Source of the DNA: an uncultured Christensenella sp.
GTDB lineage: Bacteria; Bacillota; Clostridia; Christensenellales; UBA1242
Assembly: GCA_910584815.1 (NCBI GenBank)
Contig: CAJUBT010000006.1
Location: forward strand, 6,933-70,932
Length of the DNA: 64,000 nucleotides
Direction: 5' to 3'
Part shown: positions 7,594 through 17,264 of the stretch, one piece after another
Layout: every line of letters starts with the position of its first letter
How positions within the stretch are numbered: the first letter of the stretch is position 1
Program-made: the position numbers and the translations under genes
Notes under the pieces: model-generated
Told to the model about the DNA's origin: nothing
What the model saw: only the letters and a program-made list of their open reading frames with translations
The model's database searches: none

Positions 7594-7615
7594 AAATTTA
7601 TAAAAGGAAAATAAT

Positions 7616-8926
7616 ATGGATAAAAATTTAATTTACACTTTTGATAAAGATGGAGAAATGGTTTTAGGAGGAATAAAAGCCAGCAATTTGGTTAAGCAAT
7701 ATTCAACCCCACTTTACACTTTAAATGAACAGGTTGTGCGTAATAGATGTGAACTTTTTAAAAACATTTTAAATGAAGTTTACCCAAATAGCATTATTAG
7801 TTATGCTTCTAAGGCTTTTTGTTGTAAAGCCATATATAATATTGTTAGCGAATATAATTTTGCGTGCGATGTTGTTTCTGGTGGTGAAATAGCAACAATA
7901 TTACAAACCAATTTTAACACAACAAAAGTATATTTTCACGGCAATAACAAAACTTTACAAGAAATTAACTTAGCTTTAAACAATAACATTTTCAATTTTA
8001 TTGTTGATAATTTAGATGAACTTGAAACTCTTGAAGAAATTGTTAACGAAAACAAAAAGTTTGAAAACAAAATTAACATAATTGTTAGAATAAATCCTGG
8101 AGTTGAAGCTCATACTCACGAATATGTTAAAACCAGTAAAACTGATAGTAAGTTTGGAATTAATTTAGAAAGTGGTGAGGCTGAAGAATTTATTTTAAGA
8201 GTTAACAAAAATAAAAAACTTAATTTTGTAGGTTTACACTTCCACATAGGTAGCCAAATTTTTGAAAAAGAATCTTTTAGGTTAGCAACAGAAAAAACTA
8301 TGCAATTTATAACCAAATTAAAAAAAGACCATAATATACAAGTTTCTTTATTAAATGCTGGCGGTGGTTTTGGCGTTTGGTATAATGAAGATGATGCTAA
8401 TTTAACAGATGAAGATTACAAAAAATTTATAGAAGTTATTGCAAACGAAATTAAAAAAAGTGTAAAAGAAAACAACTTAATAGAACCTACTCTTGTTGTT
8501 GAGCCAGGCAGAAGTTTAGTTGCAGAAGCTGGCGTAACATTATATACAGTTGGGAACACAAAAGAAATTAAAGATATTAGAAAATATGTTTCTCTTGATG
8601 GTGGAATGTATGAAAACCCAAGGTTTGCACTATATCAGTCTAAATACACTGCACTAAAAACACAGCACACCACTAATGAAAAAGAAATTGTAACCCTTGT
8701 TGGTAAATGTTGTGAAAGTGGCGATCAAATTGTAAGAGATGCAAATATTGAAAAACTTAAAAAGGGAGATATTGTTGCTGTTTTAACCACTGGAGCATAT
8801 CACTACTCTATGGCAAGTAACTACAATCGCAACCCAGTTCCACCCGTTGTTTTATTAAACAATGGCGAAAGTAAAATTATAATTAAAGGGCAAACCTATA
8901 ACGACCTATTAAAATTTGATGTTTAA
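7616..8926 (+). CDS. lysA: Diaminopimelate decarboxylase
   Basis: Catalyses PLP-dependent decarboxylation of meso-diaminopimelate to L-lysine, the last step of lysine synthesis. The 436 residues cover the whole family fold. The Schiff-base lysine is in YASKAF (Lys66), HFHIGSQI holds the phosphate-side histidine, GGGFG binds the PLP phosphate, EPGRSLVAEAG is the conserved substrate/cofactor segment, and CCESGD carries the cysteine supplied across the dimer. The start is fixed by AAAAGGA 7 bases upstream. It is divergent from ktrB and appears monocistronic, with its own promoter and a weak terminator at 8945-8968. Arginine or ornithine decarboxylase of the same fold is less likely because the DAP-type motifs are intact. 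Confidence 0.95.
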   Translation: MDKNLIYTFDKDGEMVLGGIKASNLVKQYSTPLYTLNEQVVRNRCELFKNILNEVYPNSIISYASKAFCCKAIYNIVSEYNFACDVVSGGEIATILQTNFNTTKVYFHGNNKTLQEINLALNNNIFNFIVDNLDELETLEEIVNENKKFENKINIIVRINPGVEAHTHEYVKTSKTDSKFGINLESGEAEEFILRVNKNKKLNFVGLHFHIGSQIFEKESFRLATEKTMQFITKLKKDHNIQVSLLNAGGGFGVWYNEDDANLTDEDYKKFIEVIANEIKKSVKENNLIEPTLVVEPGRSLVAEAGVTLYTVGNTKEIKDIRKYVSLDGGMYENPRFALYQSKYTALKTQHTTNEKEIVTLVGKCCESGDQIVRDANIEKLKKGDIVAVLTTGAYHYSMASNYNRNPVPPVVLLNNGESKIIIKGQTYNDLLKFDV

Positions 8927-8944
8927 AATTTAACACAATTAAAT

Positions 8945-8968
8945 AATCTTTAAAAAATTAAAGATTTT
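8945..8968 (+). terminator. Weak terminator after lysA
   Basis: Stem AATCTTTAA (8945-8953) / TTAAAGATT (8958-8966) with an AAAA loop and a short T-run. Confidence 0.5.
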
Positions 8969-9137
8969 ACATAAACCATTTCAAAAACACTAAATACTTA
9001 TACCCTCCTCCAACCATAAACACTTACACAAAAAAGTTAGAACAATAAAAATACCTTTTAATAAAGTTTATTAATATAAATTTATAATTCCAATAAAAAA
9101 TTAAAATTTTAAAAAATTATCAAACCCGTTTAAATAT

Positions 9138-9165
9138 AAAAAACCACCAAATTATATGGTGGTTT
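9138..9165 (-). terminator. Distal terminator of the MBG lipoprotein gene
   Basis: AAACCACCA / TGGTGGTTT, a perfect 9-bp stem with a 7-base loop. On the minus strand it is followed by TTTTTTATA. It lies about 50 bases beyond the stop codon, behind a first hairpin at 9178-9211. Confidence 0.8.
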
Positions 9166-9177
9166 CTTTCTTATAAA

Positions 9178-9211
9178 AAGAAGAAGAAAAAATATATCTT
9201 TTCTTCTTCTT
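9178..9211 (-). terminator. Proximal terminator of the MBG lipoprotein gene
   Basis: A 13-bp perfect purine/pyrimidine stem (AAGAAGAAGAAAA with TTTTCTTCTTCTT) immediately after the stop codon. The following T-run is short, and together with the next hairpin it forms a tandem terminator. Confidence 0.6.
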
Positions 9212-9216
9212 TTAAA

Positions 9217-12200
9217 CTAAGTAGTAAACTTCACATAAATATAGTCGCTTTCTTCAAAATCGTTACCACTAACAGTTAATCGGTATTCCTTTGTAATGTC
9301 AAATTCATATTTAGATTCATCTGTAATAACCTTTTCTATTACATAGGAGTTACCTACTCGAACTCTAATTGTTAAACTCAAATTATTTATTTGTTCTTGA
9401 ACTAAGTTTACAAATACATTTGTGCCATAAGTTGAAATTGTAATTGTATCTCCTTGAATTACTGGGGTATCTTTCTGTCCTGTAAATGTGAAGGCTTCAA
9501 AATAATTTGATGCATCATAAGGAGAATCACCCTTCTTAACCTCAAACTCTATTTCAGTTAAAACATTATACCAGTTTGCAGGAATGCCATCATACTCAGC
9601 CCTTTTCAAAGTGTTAGTAGGCACAGCTTCTGCATTCATTCCAATTTTAACATAATCGAAATACTTAACTAAATCGTAAGTGCTTGTGTAAGCAAGTCCT
9701 AAATGCAATTTATATTTTCCAGCTTTTACAATTTGATCTGTAATAGTATTATTACTATCAGTAAAGAAAATTTGTAAATAAACACCATATTCAGGTTTAT
9801 ATAAACCATTATAATACAAAGTGTTATAAACATTACTTGAACTAGATTCAAAATCTTGTTTAATAATTATTAAATCTTTTAAATAATTTTCATAAAGTTT
9901 ACCACTATTACCTGCTAAATTATTTAATAGGTTACTACCTGTATATCTTATATTGCTATACATCCAATCGTTAACATTTTTGATGTAAACATATAAGGTA
10001 TTCATCTTTTCAATTTTAAATGTATTGAAAGGTTCGCCAAGACCTTCTGTCATATAATTGGCGCCACCCTTTATTTTATAAAAAGATTTATAATTTGTGC
10101 CTGGCTCTATAGGTGCTGAAATATTATCGCCAATGTTATTTAAATATTCATATCTTAATTCAAAAATAACATTAAACATATTATCCATTAAAACTATATG
10201 AGGATCTTTAATTATATTGCCATAGGCATCTGTAACCTCTTTTATTGAACGGAAATGATATTTATACTCTCCTACTGTGGCAGTATAATCTTCTTTATCT
10301 GGGTTAAGAGGTATATTTAGAGTTTTATCTTTATAATAAATATAGTTATGTTTAGGGTAACCATCGTAGGTGTAGGTGTTCCCAATGTTGATGTCAAAAT
10401 CGTTCATTGTTAAAGTCTTTTTCTTTATTGTTAGAATAGCATCTCTTTGAACAGAATCTATTGTTTCATCATCAAATTCAACAACAAAGGTAATGTAATG
10501 TTGACCTTCCTCGCTAAGTTCTTTTAACCAGCCAAGTTGTTCTGGTCTTGTTATGTTACTATAATCTATTTGAGTGTCAACAGTTATTAATCTGCTTTCA
10601 TCTACTGGCACACCTTGTGGATAAGAACCAATATACATTTTAACATTGTAACCACCATCACTATCTATTCTAAACATTCCCCTTTCTATATCTTTATAAA
10701 AATCTGGTTGTTTATAAAGTGGATTATAAGTTAAAATTGTGTTTTGCACCCTTATGGAACCTGTAAAAGTTCGTTGAATAATACTATATTCAAATTCGCC
10801 ACAACCATAATAGTTATCTTTATTAAAAGCATCGGTTGTGCCATATTCCATTCTAAGCAGGTAGTTTCCAATATTCCAAGGTGCAGTATTGTTACCATCT
10901 TTATCTAAAACTAGGGTTGGGTTCCCTTTTTCATCTAAGTTATCCCTATCATAATAACTTAAAAGAATGCCCTTGCTTTGTGTGCTATTTGGGTCATAGA
11001 AGAAGCTTTCAATAGCCACACCAGCATTATCCTTACGCACAATTCTTATGTTTGATAAGAAAGAATCTACTTTAGCATTTTGCCCTATATAAACATAGTT
11101 TTTAACAAGAGGGAATATAAAATCTACTCTTAGTTTTTCTATCTCAAAAGTTGGTCTGCTTACCCAATAATAGTTTTCGGTATTTATAGTTAATACTGCA
11201 GTATATTCCCCAACATTTAAATAGCCACTGGTTGAAAGGTCTTCATAATTATCCATTGATATTACAACATATTGCTTTAAATAACTTGGACGAATGTTAT
11301 ATTCAAAAGGTAAATCTTGGTTTTTAAAATCGAACCTAGTTGAATAATAAAAACTTTTTTTCCAATCTTTCTCTGGGTTAAATGTAATGTTTTCGGATTT
11401 CTTTATTTCAAATAAAGTTGCATATTGTACACTTGCACTTGTACTATTGCCATAGAAAGAGAATGTAAAATTTTCATAAGTATTGCAAGTTGCTATACAA
11501 ATGTATACCCCTGCATTTTCTGGGCTAATACTTCCAGTGTTTTCGCTTTCCATAATAAAGGCATACTGATTGTTTATAATAGCGTATCTTGTGCCTGCAT
11601 TTTGTTTAATTTCAAAGGAAGTTATATTATTCGAACCAATAGATGAAATAGGCATTGTGCTTATAGTTGGGTCGAAATGCTCAGTATCTCCATTATTATA
11701 ATAATCCCTATAACGAAGGTTAGCAGATCTACTTAAATGATTTTCATCCCCATAAGTAACAGATAACCTTTGGTAACTATAAGTAGTTGTGTATAAGTTT
11801 CTTTTTTTACCATCTTCATCTAAATCTCCAGATGTTGATAATGCCAAATTTACAGATTTTAGTGAACCATCGTAAGTTAAATTTTCAATACTTGGTTCAT
11901 TTTTTATTGTAAAATTATTACCTTGAACTTCAATAGGTTTTGGAACAACTTTAAGAGGTACCGCTGTAATTGTTAAAGTTTCGTAGTTACTATCAACATC
12001 TCCAATTGCTCGATTTTCGTTTTTATCTCTATCCTGTTCGTTAAGTGTATCAATAACTTTTTGCACACTTACCATTATGTTATAGGTATAGTTTGCTTGG
12101 AAATTTGAAATTGAATAACCAATGCCCAAGAAATTAAGTTTTCTTGAATTGGTGCCACCATATTCTTTAACATCATAATCTCTTAAAGTAACTCTTTCTC

Positions 12201-15200
12201 CATTAACACCTTCAAAAATAGCTTCGTTAATAGCGTTTGAAGTTTTTAATCTAGGAAGCCATTTATCTTCATAAACAAAGTTATCTAAAAACTCAGGATT
12301 ATTTTTAATTGTTATTTGTGCTTTTAAAATGTTTAAGTATCCAAGGCTTGAAATGTTAACAACAGCATTCCCCTGCATTTCAGACAATGTATCTTTAGTG
12401 AAAGTAATTTTTTTGTATTCTTCTGCTTGTGCATTATTATTAATAATAACCAGTTTATCGCCTTCCTGAGATAAATCTAAACTGGCAACATAATTTCCTG
12501 CATTAATTGGGTTTTCACCACTCCATTCACCTTTACGGAAAATAAACCTAAACTGACTTTCTTCATAATCTATTTCATAATGCTCGGTGGTGCTTATTAA
12601 TTTAAATATATCTGTAAATGCTTCCCCTTTATAAGTTGCTTGATAGGTGGAAGTTTTTATGTTACTTTCTTCAAAAGCCATTTTATCTACAATAGATAAA
12701 TATACTATTGCCATATTAATGCGATAAACAATATCTGCACCCATTTTAATACTATAATTATCTTTAACCTCTGTGCCATTTAACATTATGCTTAAATCGA
12801 ATTGATTTACATTGCAATAGTAGTTGTTAGAAGCATTAAGCAAAATATTTAAAGTTGTTACTACATTACCAACTAAATTTGAAACTGTATAAAATTCACT
12901 TGCTAAAACAAAGTTTTCAGTTTCTACAGTGCCTAAATTTTCCCTTTGTTGTGCAATAATGTTAATAGACACATCGCGTTTAGTTATTGTAAAAGTAGCA
13001 GTTTCAGAAAACTCAATAGTGTAGTTATTAGTGCCACAATTAAAGGAACCTTGCGCTATGCTATAACTTTTAACAACATCATCTACAACATTTACAGGGT
13101 AAAACCCTGCACTATCTCTTGTAATTATGCTTCCATCTTCACTATTCACAATACTGAACTCTCCACTGAAAACAGGAGCAACTAAAAGGCTTGAGTTATA
13201 ACCTGGTTCAATAACATAGTTATATAAAGGTTTTACATCATTTTCTCCATAAACATAAGAGTAGGAATATGGATTAACTGTAATTTTTCTTGGAGTGATT
13301 TTAAAAACTGCAAGGTTGGCACTAAGTTTAAGGTCGTAGTTAATTCCAAAACTTAAAGTTCCTAAACCTATTGCATATTCTCCAACATCCTCACCAGCAG
13401 TTCTTTCTAATGCTCCTGTGTATTCTTCATCATCATTTCCAGGAAGGTTAGACCAAGTAAAAGTAAAGTCTGGGTCCTCTGCTCCATAAATTTTGCTAAG
13501 CCCTAAATCTATAGTAATTAAAACGGAGGCTTTGGTAATTTCATAACTATAAATTTCACTATCATCTAAAACAAGGTCGTAGTATTCCATATCTTCTCTA
13601 TAAGAAAAACTATCTATCAAGAAAATTTTATATCTACCTACATCAATAAAGGAACTGCATTCTTCATACACGCCATCGCTGTTTAATTTATAGTAGGTAT
13701 CATTTTTATAAATTGTTAACAAACTTGTGGAGTTAACAACAATTTCATCTAAGTTAACAACTTCACCATTTTCATCTACAGCGGAATATAAATTTCCAGT
13801 TACTGAATCAAAAATTTCAGTTCCATTATCGGTATTATCAAAGACTTTGCTAAAGCGAACATCTTTGTTTGGTAAAACTGTTACTCTGTTTTTGGTTAAA
13901 CTTAAGGTAACTGGTAATAGTTTAGCCTCATAATTGCTTCTTACAGCACCATCACTGGTTTGCCATCTATTTTCTTCCATTATAATATTGTAAGAAATAA
14001 AGTAGTTTGGATCTTTAATAATATTACTATCAACGCTAATTTCAAAATAAAATTTGCCACCTGTTTCAAGGTTAATTCTACCTTGTTGCCCAGCGTTACC
14101 ATCTTCAATTGTTGAAATATCTGCTAGTTTTCCACCAACTGTTACACTTTCTAGTTCCAATTTATAATCTTCTGCATTGCCATAATAATTTACAGTATGT
14201 AATTGACTTTTTGGAGTTTTATACCTAGCAACCAAATCTTTTAACTTAATTTCAATTTGGCAAGGTTTAATTTCAAAAGTAACTTTATTTGTTCCTGCTG
14301 TTCCGCCAACTTCAACAGCACTTTCATCTAGTTTAAAGTTATAGTTTAAATTTAAACTATCATCAATATCATAATAATATAATCCAGCATTGGCAAGGTA
14401 ATTACCTTCGCCAAGTTCATCGCCTTCAACAAAGTTATATTTTATGCTTAATGGATTAACAATTTTATCGTGGTTAACAACACTACCACCAACAACACTA
14501 TAAGTTATGGTTTCTGGGTCAGCTGTGCCATAAACTTTGCTTTGGTTCATTGTTGGTAAAATAGAAACATCTCTTGGCTCTATTTGCAATGCTCCACTTA
14601 AAACCTTTTTTAAAATTAGGTTTCTTCCTGTTGTAGCATTATCGAAAGCAATTTCATAAATTCCATACTTGCCATATTCGCTGTTCTCATCTTTTGATAG
14701 TAAAACATCTAATTGCCCAACACTGTTTTTAATTGCAACTTTACCATCTACTTTATAAACTGCACTGCCAAGGGAAACATCTCTAGTGTAATCTACATCA
14801 GAACTATTTAAAACCTTGCATAAAGTTAAATCTTCATTATTCTCTAAATATTCACTATAGGAATAAAGTTCAAAACCATTTTTAATTTTATCGCCATAAG
14901 AAATTGCATTATCTCCAATTTGATTTTTACCCTTTAAAATTACTTCTTTTGCGGTAATGCGTAAAGAGCCCTCTTCAACATCAAAATCGGTTTCATAATT
15001 CTGTAGGTGTTTACTAAACAAACTCATTTTAACTGTAACAGGATAAAGCCCCACTCCAGAACCTACATTTGCACTTGTAATTTCAACATATCTGCCAATA
15101 CTTTCGCCTTTTTCTCTGCCAACGCCATATAAAATTTTTGTGGCTTTTGTTTCGGCGATAACATTATCAGCAATTTCATTTTCGTTATACAGCCCTTCTG

Positions 15201-15933
15201 AGAAAGCATCTCCATAACAAGTTTCAAAAGAATCTAATTTAAAATTAACTTTATATTTGTTAACAATTAAGAAGGTTTCAGCATAAGAATTTTCTTCTTC
15301 AGGGTTTGTACAAGTTATCCAATACTTACCACAATCAATAATGTTTTTAACCTCTGTTGGAGTGCCGCCTTTATCCTCGTTAATTTTATAATAAGTATAT
15401 TTATAATTACCCTCTTCATCGCCAATAACTCTGTAGTTTGTTTCCAAATTCTCCCCTGTATAAGTGGATTTGTATGTATATTCGCTAAACTTTAACGAAT
15501 TAGTGTTATCGCTAACTAATAAAGAAATTGAGTTTGTAACATTAATTTTATCTTTCCTTAAATAACTTGCAGTTATTTTTGCTTGCCCAACTCCATCGCC
15601 AAAAATAATAAAGGCACTTTTATCTCTTACTCTAACTTCTTTAACAATTTCTCTTTCTTCATTATTAGTGCCAGAAAAGTTTTTAATTTCAAACTTTAAA
15701 TTGCTTGGAGAGTAGTTATTTGGGGTAATTTCAACGCTAAGAGGCACCCTTTTTTCTCCGCTACTTGTAGAAGATAAAATTGATTTATCTATTGTGTAAT
15801 AACCTTCTGTTAACTTATAATTTGGTATAGACAAACTAATGCTTTTAATTTCATCTTCGCCACAGGCAAAAAATGAAAATATAGCAATAAAAACTATAGG
15901 AACTATTAAAAAGTATTTTAAGAACTTTTTCAT
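9217..15933 (-). CDS. Large MBG-repeat surface lipoprotein (2238 aa)
   Basis: Residues 1-24 form a lipoprotein signal (MKKFLKYF, hydrophobic stretch, lipobox FFAC followed by GEDE), so the protein should be lipid-anchored on the outer face of the membrane. The rest is beta-rich and modular: a Big-like N-terminal domain, then many MBG-type modules marked by K-V/I-Y-G-x-x-D-P (KVYGTADPE, KIYGAEDPD, YVYGENDVK) and by endings of the N-Y-x-L/F type. There is no LPXTG, no C-terminal membrane helix and no enzyme motif. An adhesin or cell-envelope scaffold is inferred. The frame opens with TTG six bases upstream, but ATG at 15933 lies about 9-11 bases after GGGGTGA and is preferred. It is a single-gene unit ending in tandem terminators. 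The stop is TAG. Confidence 0.8.
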   Translation of the reverse strand: MKKFLKYFLIVPIVFIAIFSFFACGEDEIKSISLSIPNYKLTEGYYTIDKSILSSTSSGEKRVPLSVEITPNNYSPSNLKFEIKNFSGTNNEEREIVKEVRVRDKSAFIIFGDGVGQAKITASYLRKDKINVTNSISLLVSDNTNSLKFSEYTYKSTYTGENLETNYRVIGDEEGNYKYTYYKINEDKGGTPTEVKNIIDCGKYWITCTNPEEENSYAETFLIVNKYKVNFKLDSFETCYGDAFSEGLYNENEIADNVIAETKATKILYGVGREKGESIGRYVEITSANVGSGVGLYPVTVKMSLFSKHLQNYETDFDVEEGSLRITAKEVILKGKNQIGDNAISYGDKIKNGFELYSYSEYLENNEDLTLCKVLNSSDVDYTRDVSLGSAVYKVDGKVAIKNSVGQLDVLLSKDENSEYGKYGIYEIAFDNATTGRNLILKKVLSGALQIEPRDVSILPTMNQSKVYGTADPETITYSVVGGSVVNHDKIVNPLSIKYNFVEGDELGEGNYLANAGLYYYDIDDSLNLNYNFKLDESAVEVGGTAGTNKVTFEIKPCQIEIKLKDLVARYKTPKSQLHTVNYYGNAEDYKLELESVTVGGKLADISTIEDGNAGQQGRINLETGGKFYFEISVDSNIIKDPNYFISYNIIMEENRWQTSDGAVRSNYEAKLLPVTLSLTKNRVTVLPNKDVRFSKVFDNTDNGTEIFDSVTGNLYSAVDENGEVVNLDEIVVNSTSLLTIYKNDTYYKLNSDGVYEECSSFIDVGRYKIFLIDSFSYREDMEYYDLVLDDSEIYSYEITKASVLITIDLGLSKIYGAEDPDFTFTWSNLPGNDDEEYTGALERTAGEDVGEYAIGLGTLSFGINYDLKLSANLAVFKITPRKITVNPYSYSYVYGENDVKPLYNYVIEPGYNSSLLVAPVFSGEFSIVNSEDGSIITRDSAGFYPVNVVDDVVKSYSIAQGSFNCGTNNYTIEFSETATFTITKRDVSINIIAQQRENLGTVETENFVLASEFYTVSNLVGNVVTTLNILLNASNNYYCNVNQFDLSIMLNGTEVKDNYSIKMGADIVYRINMAIVYLSIVDKMAFEESNIKTSTYQATYKGEAFTDIFKLISTTEHYEIDYEESQFRFIFRKGEWSGENPINAGNYVASLDLSQEGDKLVIINNNAQAEEYKKITFTKDTLSEMQGNAVVNISSLGYLNILKAQITIKNNPEFLDNFVYEDKWLPRLKTSNAINEAIFEGVNGERVTLRDYDVKEYGGTNSRKLNFLGIGYSISNFQANYTYNIMVSVQKVIDTLNEQDRDKNENRAIGDVDSNYETLTITAVPLKVVPKPIEVQGNNFTIKNEPSIENLTYDGSLKSVNLALSTSGDLDEDGKKRNLYTTTYSYQRLSVTYGDENHLSRSANLRYRDYYNNGDTEHFDPTISTMPISSIGSNNITSFEIKQNAGTRYAIINNQYAFIMESENTGSISPENAGVYICIATCNTYENFTFSFYGNSTSASVQYATLFEIKKSENITFNPEKDWKKSFYYSTRFDFKNQDLPFEYNIRPSYLKQYVVISMDNYEDLSTSGYLNVGEYTAVLTINTENYYWVSRPTFEIEKLRVDFIFPLVKNYVYIGQNAKVDSFLSNIRIVRKDNAGVAIESFFYDPNSTQSKGILLSYYDRDNLDEKGNPTLVLDKDGNNTAPWNIGNYLLRMEYGTTDAFNKDNYYGCGEFEYSIIQRTFTGSIRVQNTILTYNPLYKQPDFYKDIERGMFRIDSDGGYNVKMYIGSYPQGVPVDESRLITVDTQIDYSNITRPEQLGWLKELSEEGQHYITFVVEFDDETIDSVQRDAILTIKKKTLTMNDFDINIGNTYTYDGYPKHNYIYYKDKTLNIPLNPDKEDYTATVGEYKYHFRSIKEVTDAYGNIIKDPHIVLMDNMFNVIFELRYEYLNNIGDNISAPIEPGTNYKSFYKIKGGANYMTEGLGEPFNTFKIEKMNTLYVYIKNVNDWMYSNIRYTGSNLLNNLAGNSGKLYENYLKDLIIIKQDFESSSSNVYNTLYYNGLYKPEYGVYLQIFFTDSNNTITDQIVKAGKYKLHLGLAYTSTYDLVKYFDYVKIGMNAEAVPTNTLKRAEYDGIPANWYNVLTEIEFEVKKGDSPYDASNYFEAFTFTGQKDTPVIQGDTITISTYGTNVFVNLVQEQINNLSLTIRVRVGNSYVIEKVITDESKYEFDITKEYRLTVSGNDFEESDYIYVKFTT

Positions 15934-16525
15934 AGACAAAACTTCACCCCATTTTTAATAATAATAGTATATAATATATTGTTTTTCTTTCAAAATAAAA
16001 AATGTATTTTATTTGTATTTTTGTGCGGAAGATAAAGTTTTTTGCAACCTAAATTTAAAACAAATTATTAATTTTTTAAAGTAATTTTTGTATAATTTTT
16101 CTATAATTTTTTTAATAATAAAAACAATTAAATAAGCATATTTAAATTTAAAATTGTTTATTTTTCATAAATTTTAAAAAACACAAGTTTTAGGTTTAAA
16201 ATATAATAAAAAAACAGTTTTGTTTTTACTTTTAACAAAAGTGTTTTATTTAAATATTTACAGGCAAATGTTTTTCTATTTTTATAAGTTCATTAATATG
16301 GTTATTTAAAAACAAAAAATTAAACGAAGGGTTTAACATTAATAATTTTAACTTATATTATTTAAATTATAAAAATTTAATTGTTTGCAATATAAAACTT
16401 TTAAATATGTTTAATATAAAAAAATAGCTTAACTATTTACTTAAGGTTTTAACTTTTTTTATTGCTAACACAAAAAAAATGTTGTATAATTTTTTTATTA
16501 AATTTATAAAAGGCAAAAATTAAAA
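15934..16525. other. Divergent intergenic region between the MBG lipoprotein gene and dtd
   Basis: Very A/T-rich. On the minus strand TTGAAA (15993-15988), 16-base spacer and TATACT (15971-15966) make a plausible promoter for the lipoprotein gene. On the plus strand a good dtd promoter lies at 16462-16490. Nothing else is supported; no reading frame or RNA gene was recognised in the middle. Confidence 0.5.
16462..16490 (+). promoter_or_regulatory. Promoter of dtd
   Basis: TTGCTA (16462-16467), 17-base spacer, perfect -10 TATAAT (16485-16490), about 35 bases before the start codon. Confidence 0.7.
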
Positions 16526-16978
16526 ATGAAAGCCGTTGTGCAAAGATGTTTAAACGCAAGTGTTGAAGTTAATAAAAAAATTGTAGGCAACATTAACAAG
16601 GGGTTTGTTGTTTTTTTAGGGGTTGGCAAACAAGATACTGAAGAAGACTTAGACTACCTTGTTAAAAAAATTTCTGGACTTAGAATTTTTGAAGATGAAA
16701 ACGAAAAAATGAATTTAAACATTTCACAGGTAGATGGGGAAATGTTAGTAATAAGCAACTTTACTTTATATGCAAACACTTCTAGAGGTTTTCGACCAGA
16801 TTTCTTTAACGCTATGATGCCCCAAAGGGCAGAAGAATTTGTAAATTTATTTATAGAAAAATGTAAAAACACAAATTGTTTTAAAAAAATTAACACTGGC
16901 ATTTTTGGTGCAGATATGTGTGTTAAAGTAACAAACGATGGTCCTGTAACAATAATAATAGAAAGTGAAAATAAATAA
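16526..16978 (+). CDS. dtd: D-aminoacyl-tRNA deacylase
   Basis: A 150-residue protein, the usual length for Dtd, which hydrolyses D-aminoacyl-tRNA (and glycine mischarged on tRNA-Ala) by tRNA-assisted catalysis. The two signature motifs are present: SNFTLYA (family form SQFTLYA) and NDGPVT (family N-x-G-P-V-T, carrying the chiral-proofreading Gly-Pro). The N-terminal MKAVVQRCLNASVEV is also typical. An Asn replaces the usual Gln in the first motif. The start follows AAAAGGC at 11-base spacing, with a strong promoter upstream. It is followed by metG after 286 bases of A/T sequence with no clear T-box. Confidence 0.95.
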   Translation: MKAVVQRCLNASVEVNKKIVGNINKGFVVFLGVGKQDTEEDLDYLVKKISGLRIFEDENEKMNLNISQVDGEMLVISNFTLYANTSRGFRPDFFNAMMPQRAEEFVNLFIEKCKNTNCFKKINTGIFGADMCVKVTNDGPVTIIIESENK

Positions 16979-17264
16979 ATTAAATAATTAATTTTTACTT
17001 TTAAAATTTTTATTACACTTAATAAATTATCTTAGTTAGAAGAACATTAACTCTTTTAACTAGTTTAATTTGGTTAATTTTATAAACTTATAATCATTAA
17101 AAAATATAAAATAAAAAGTGAATAGTAAATTATTAAAACAAAATTAAAATTTTAATTGTTAGCACAACTTTTTAAAACTTATTTTATTGATTAAAAACAA
17201 AATTTAAAAAAATTTTTAAACCGATAATTTTAAAACTTATAAAAATATAAATGGAGAAAAAGAA

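Noticed and set aside
7452..7615. Lysine riboswitch upstream of lysA
   Set aside because: The predicted promoter leaves only about 15-20 bases of leader and no lysine-riboswitch core is visible.
9217..15939. TTG start two codons before the chosen ATG of the MBG lipoprotein
   Set aside because: It is only about 5 bases from GGGGTGA, whereas the ATG at 15933 has proper spacing and begins a normal lipoprotein signal.
16979..17264. T-box leader upstream of metG
   Set aside because: No GGUGGNACCGCG-like T-box sequence and no terminator hairpin; only weak AGTTA/TAACT pairings around 17030-17072.
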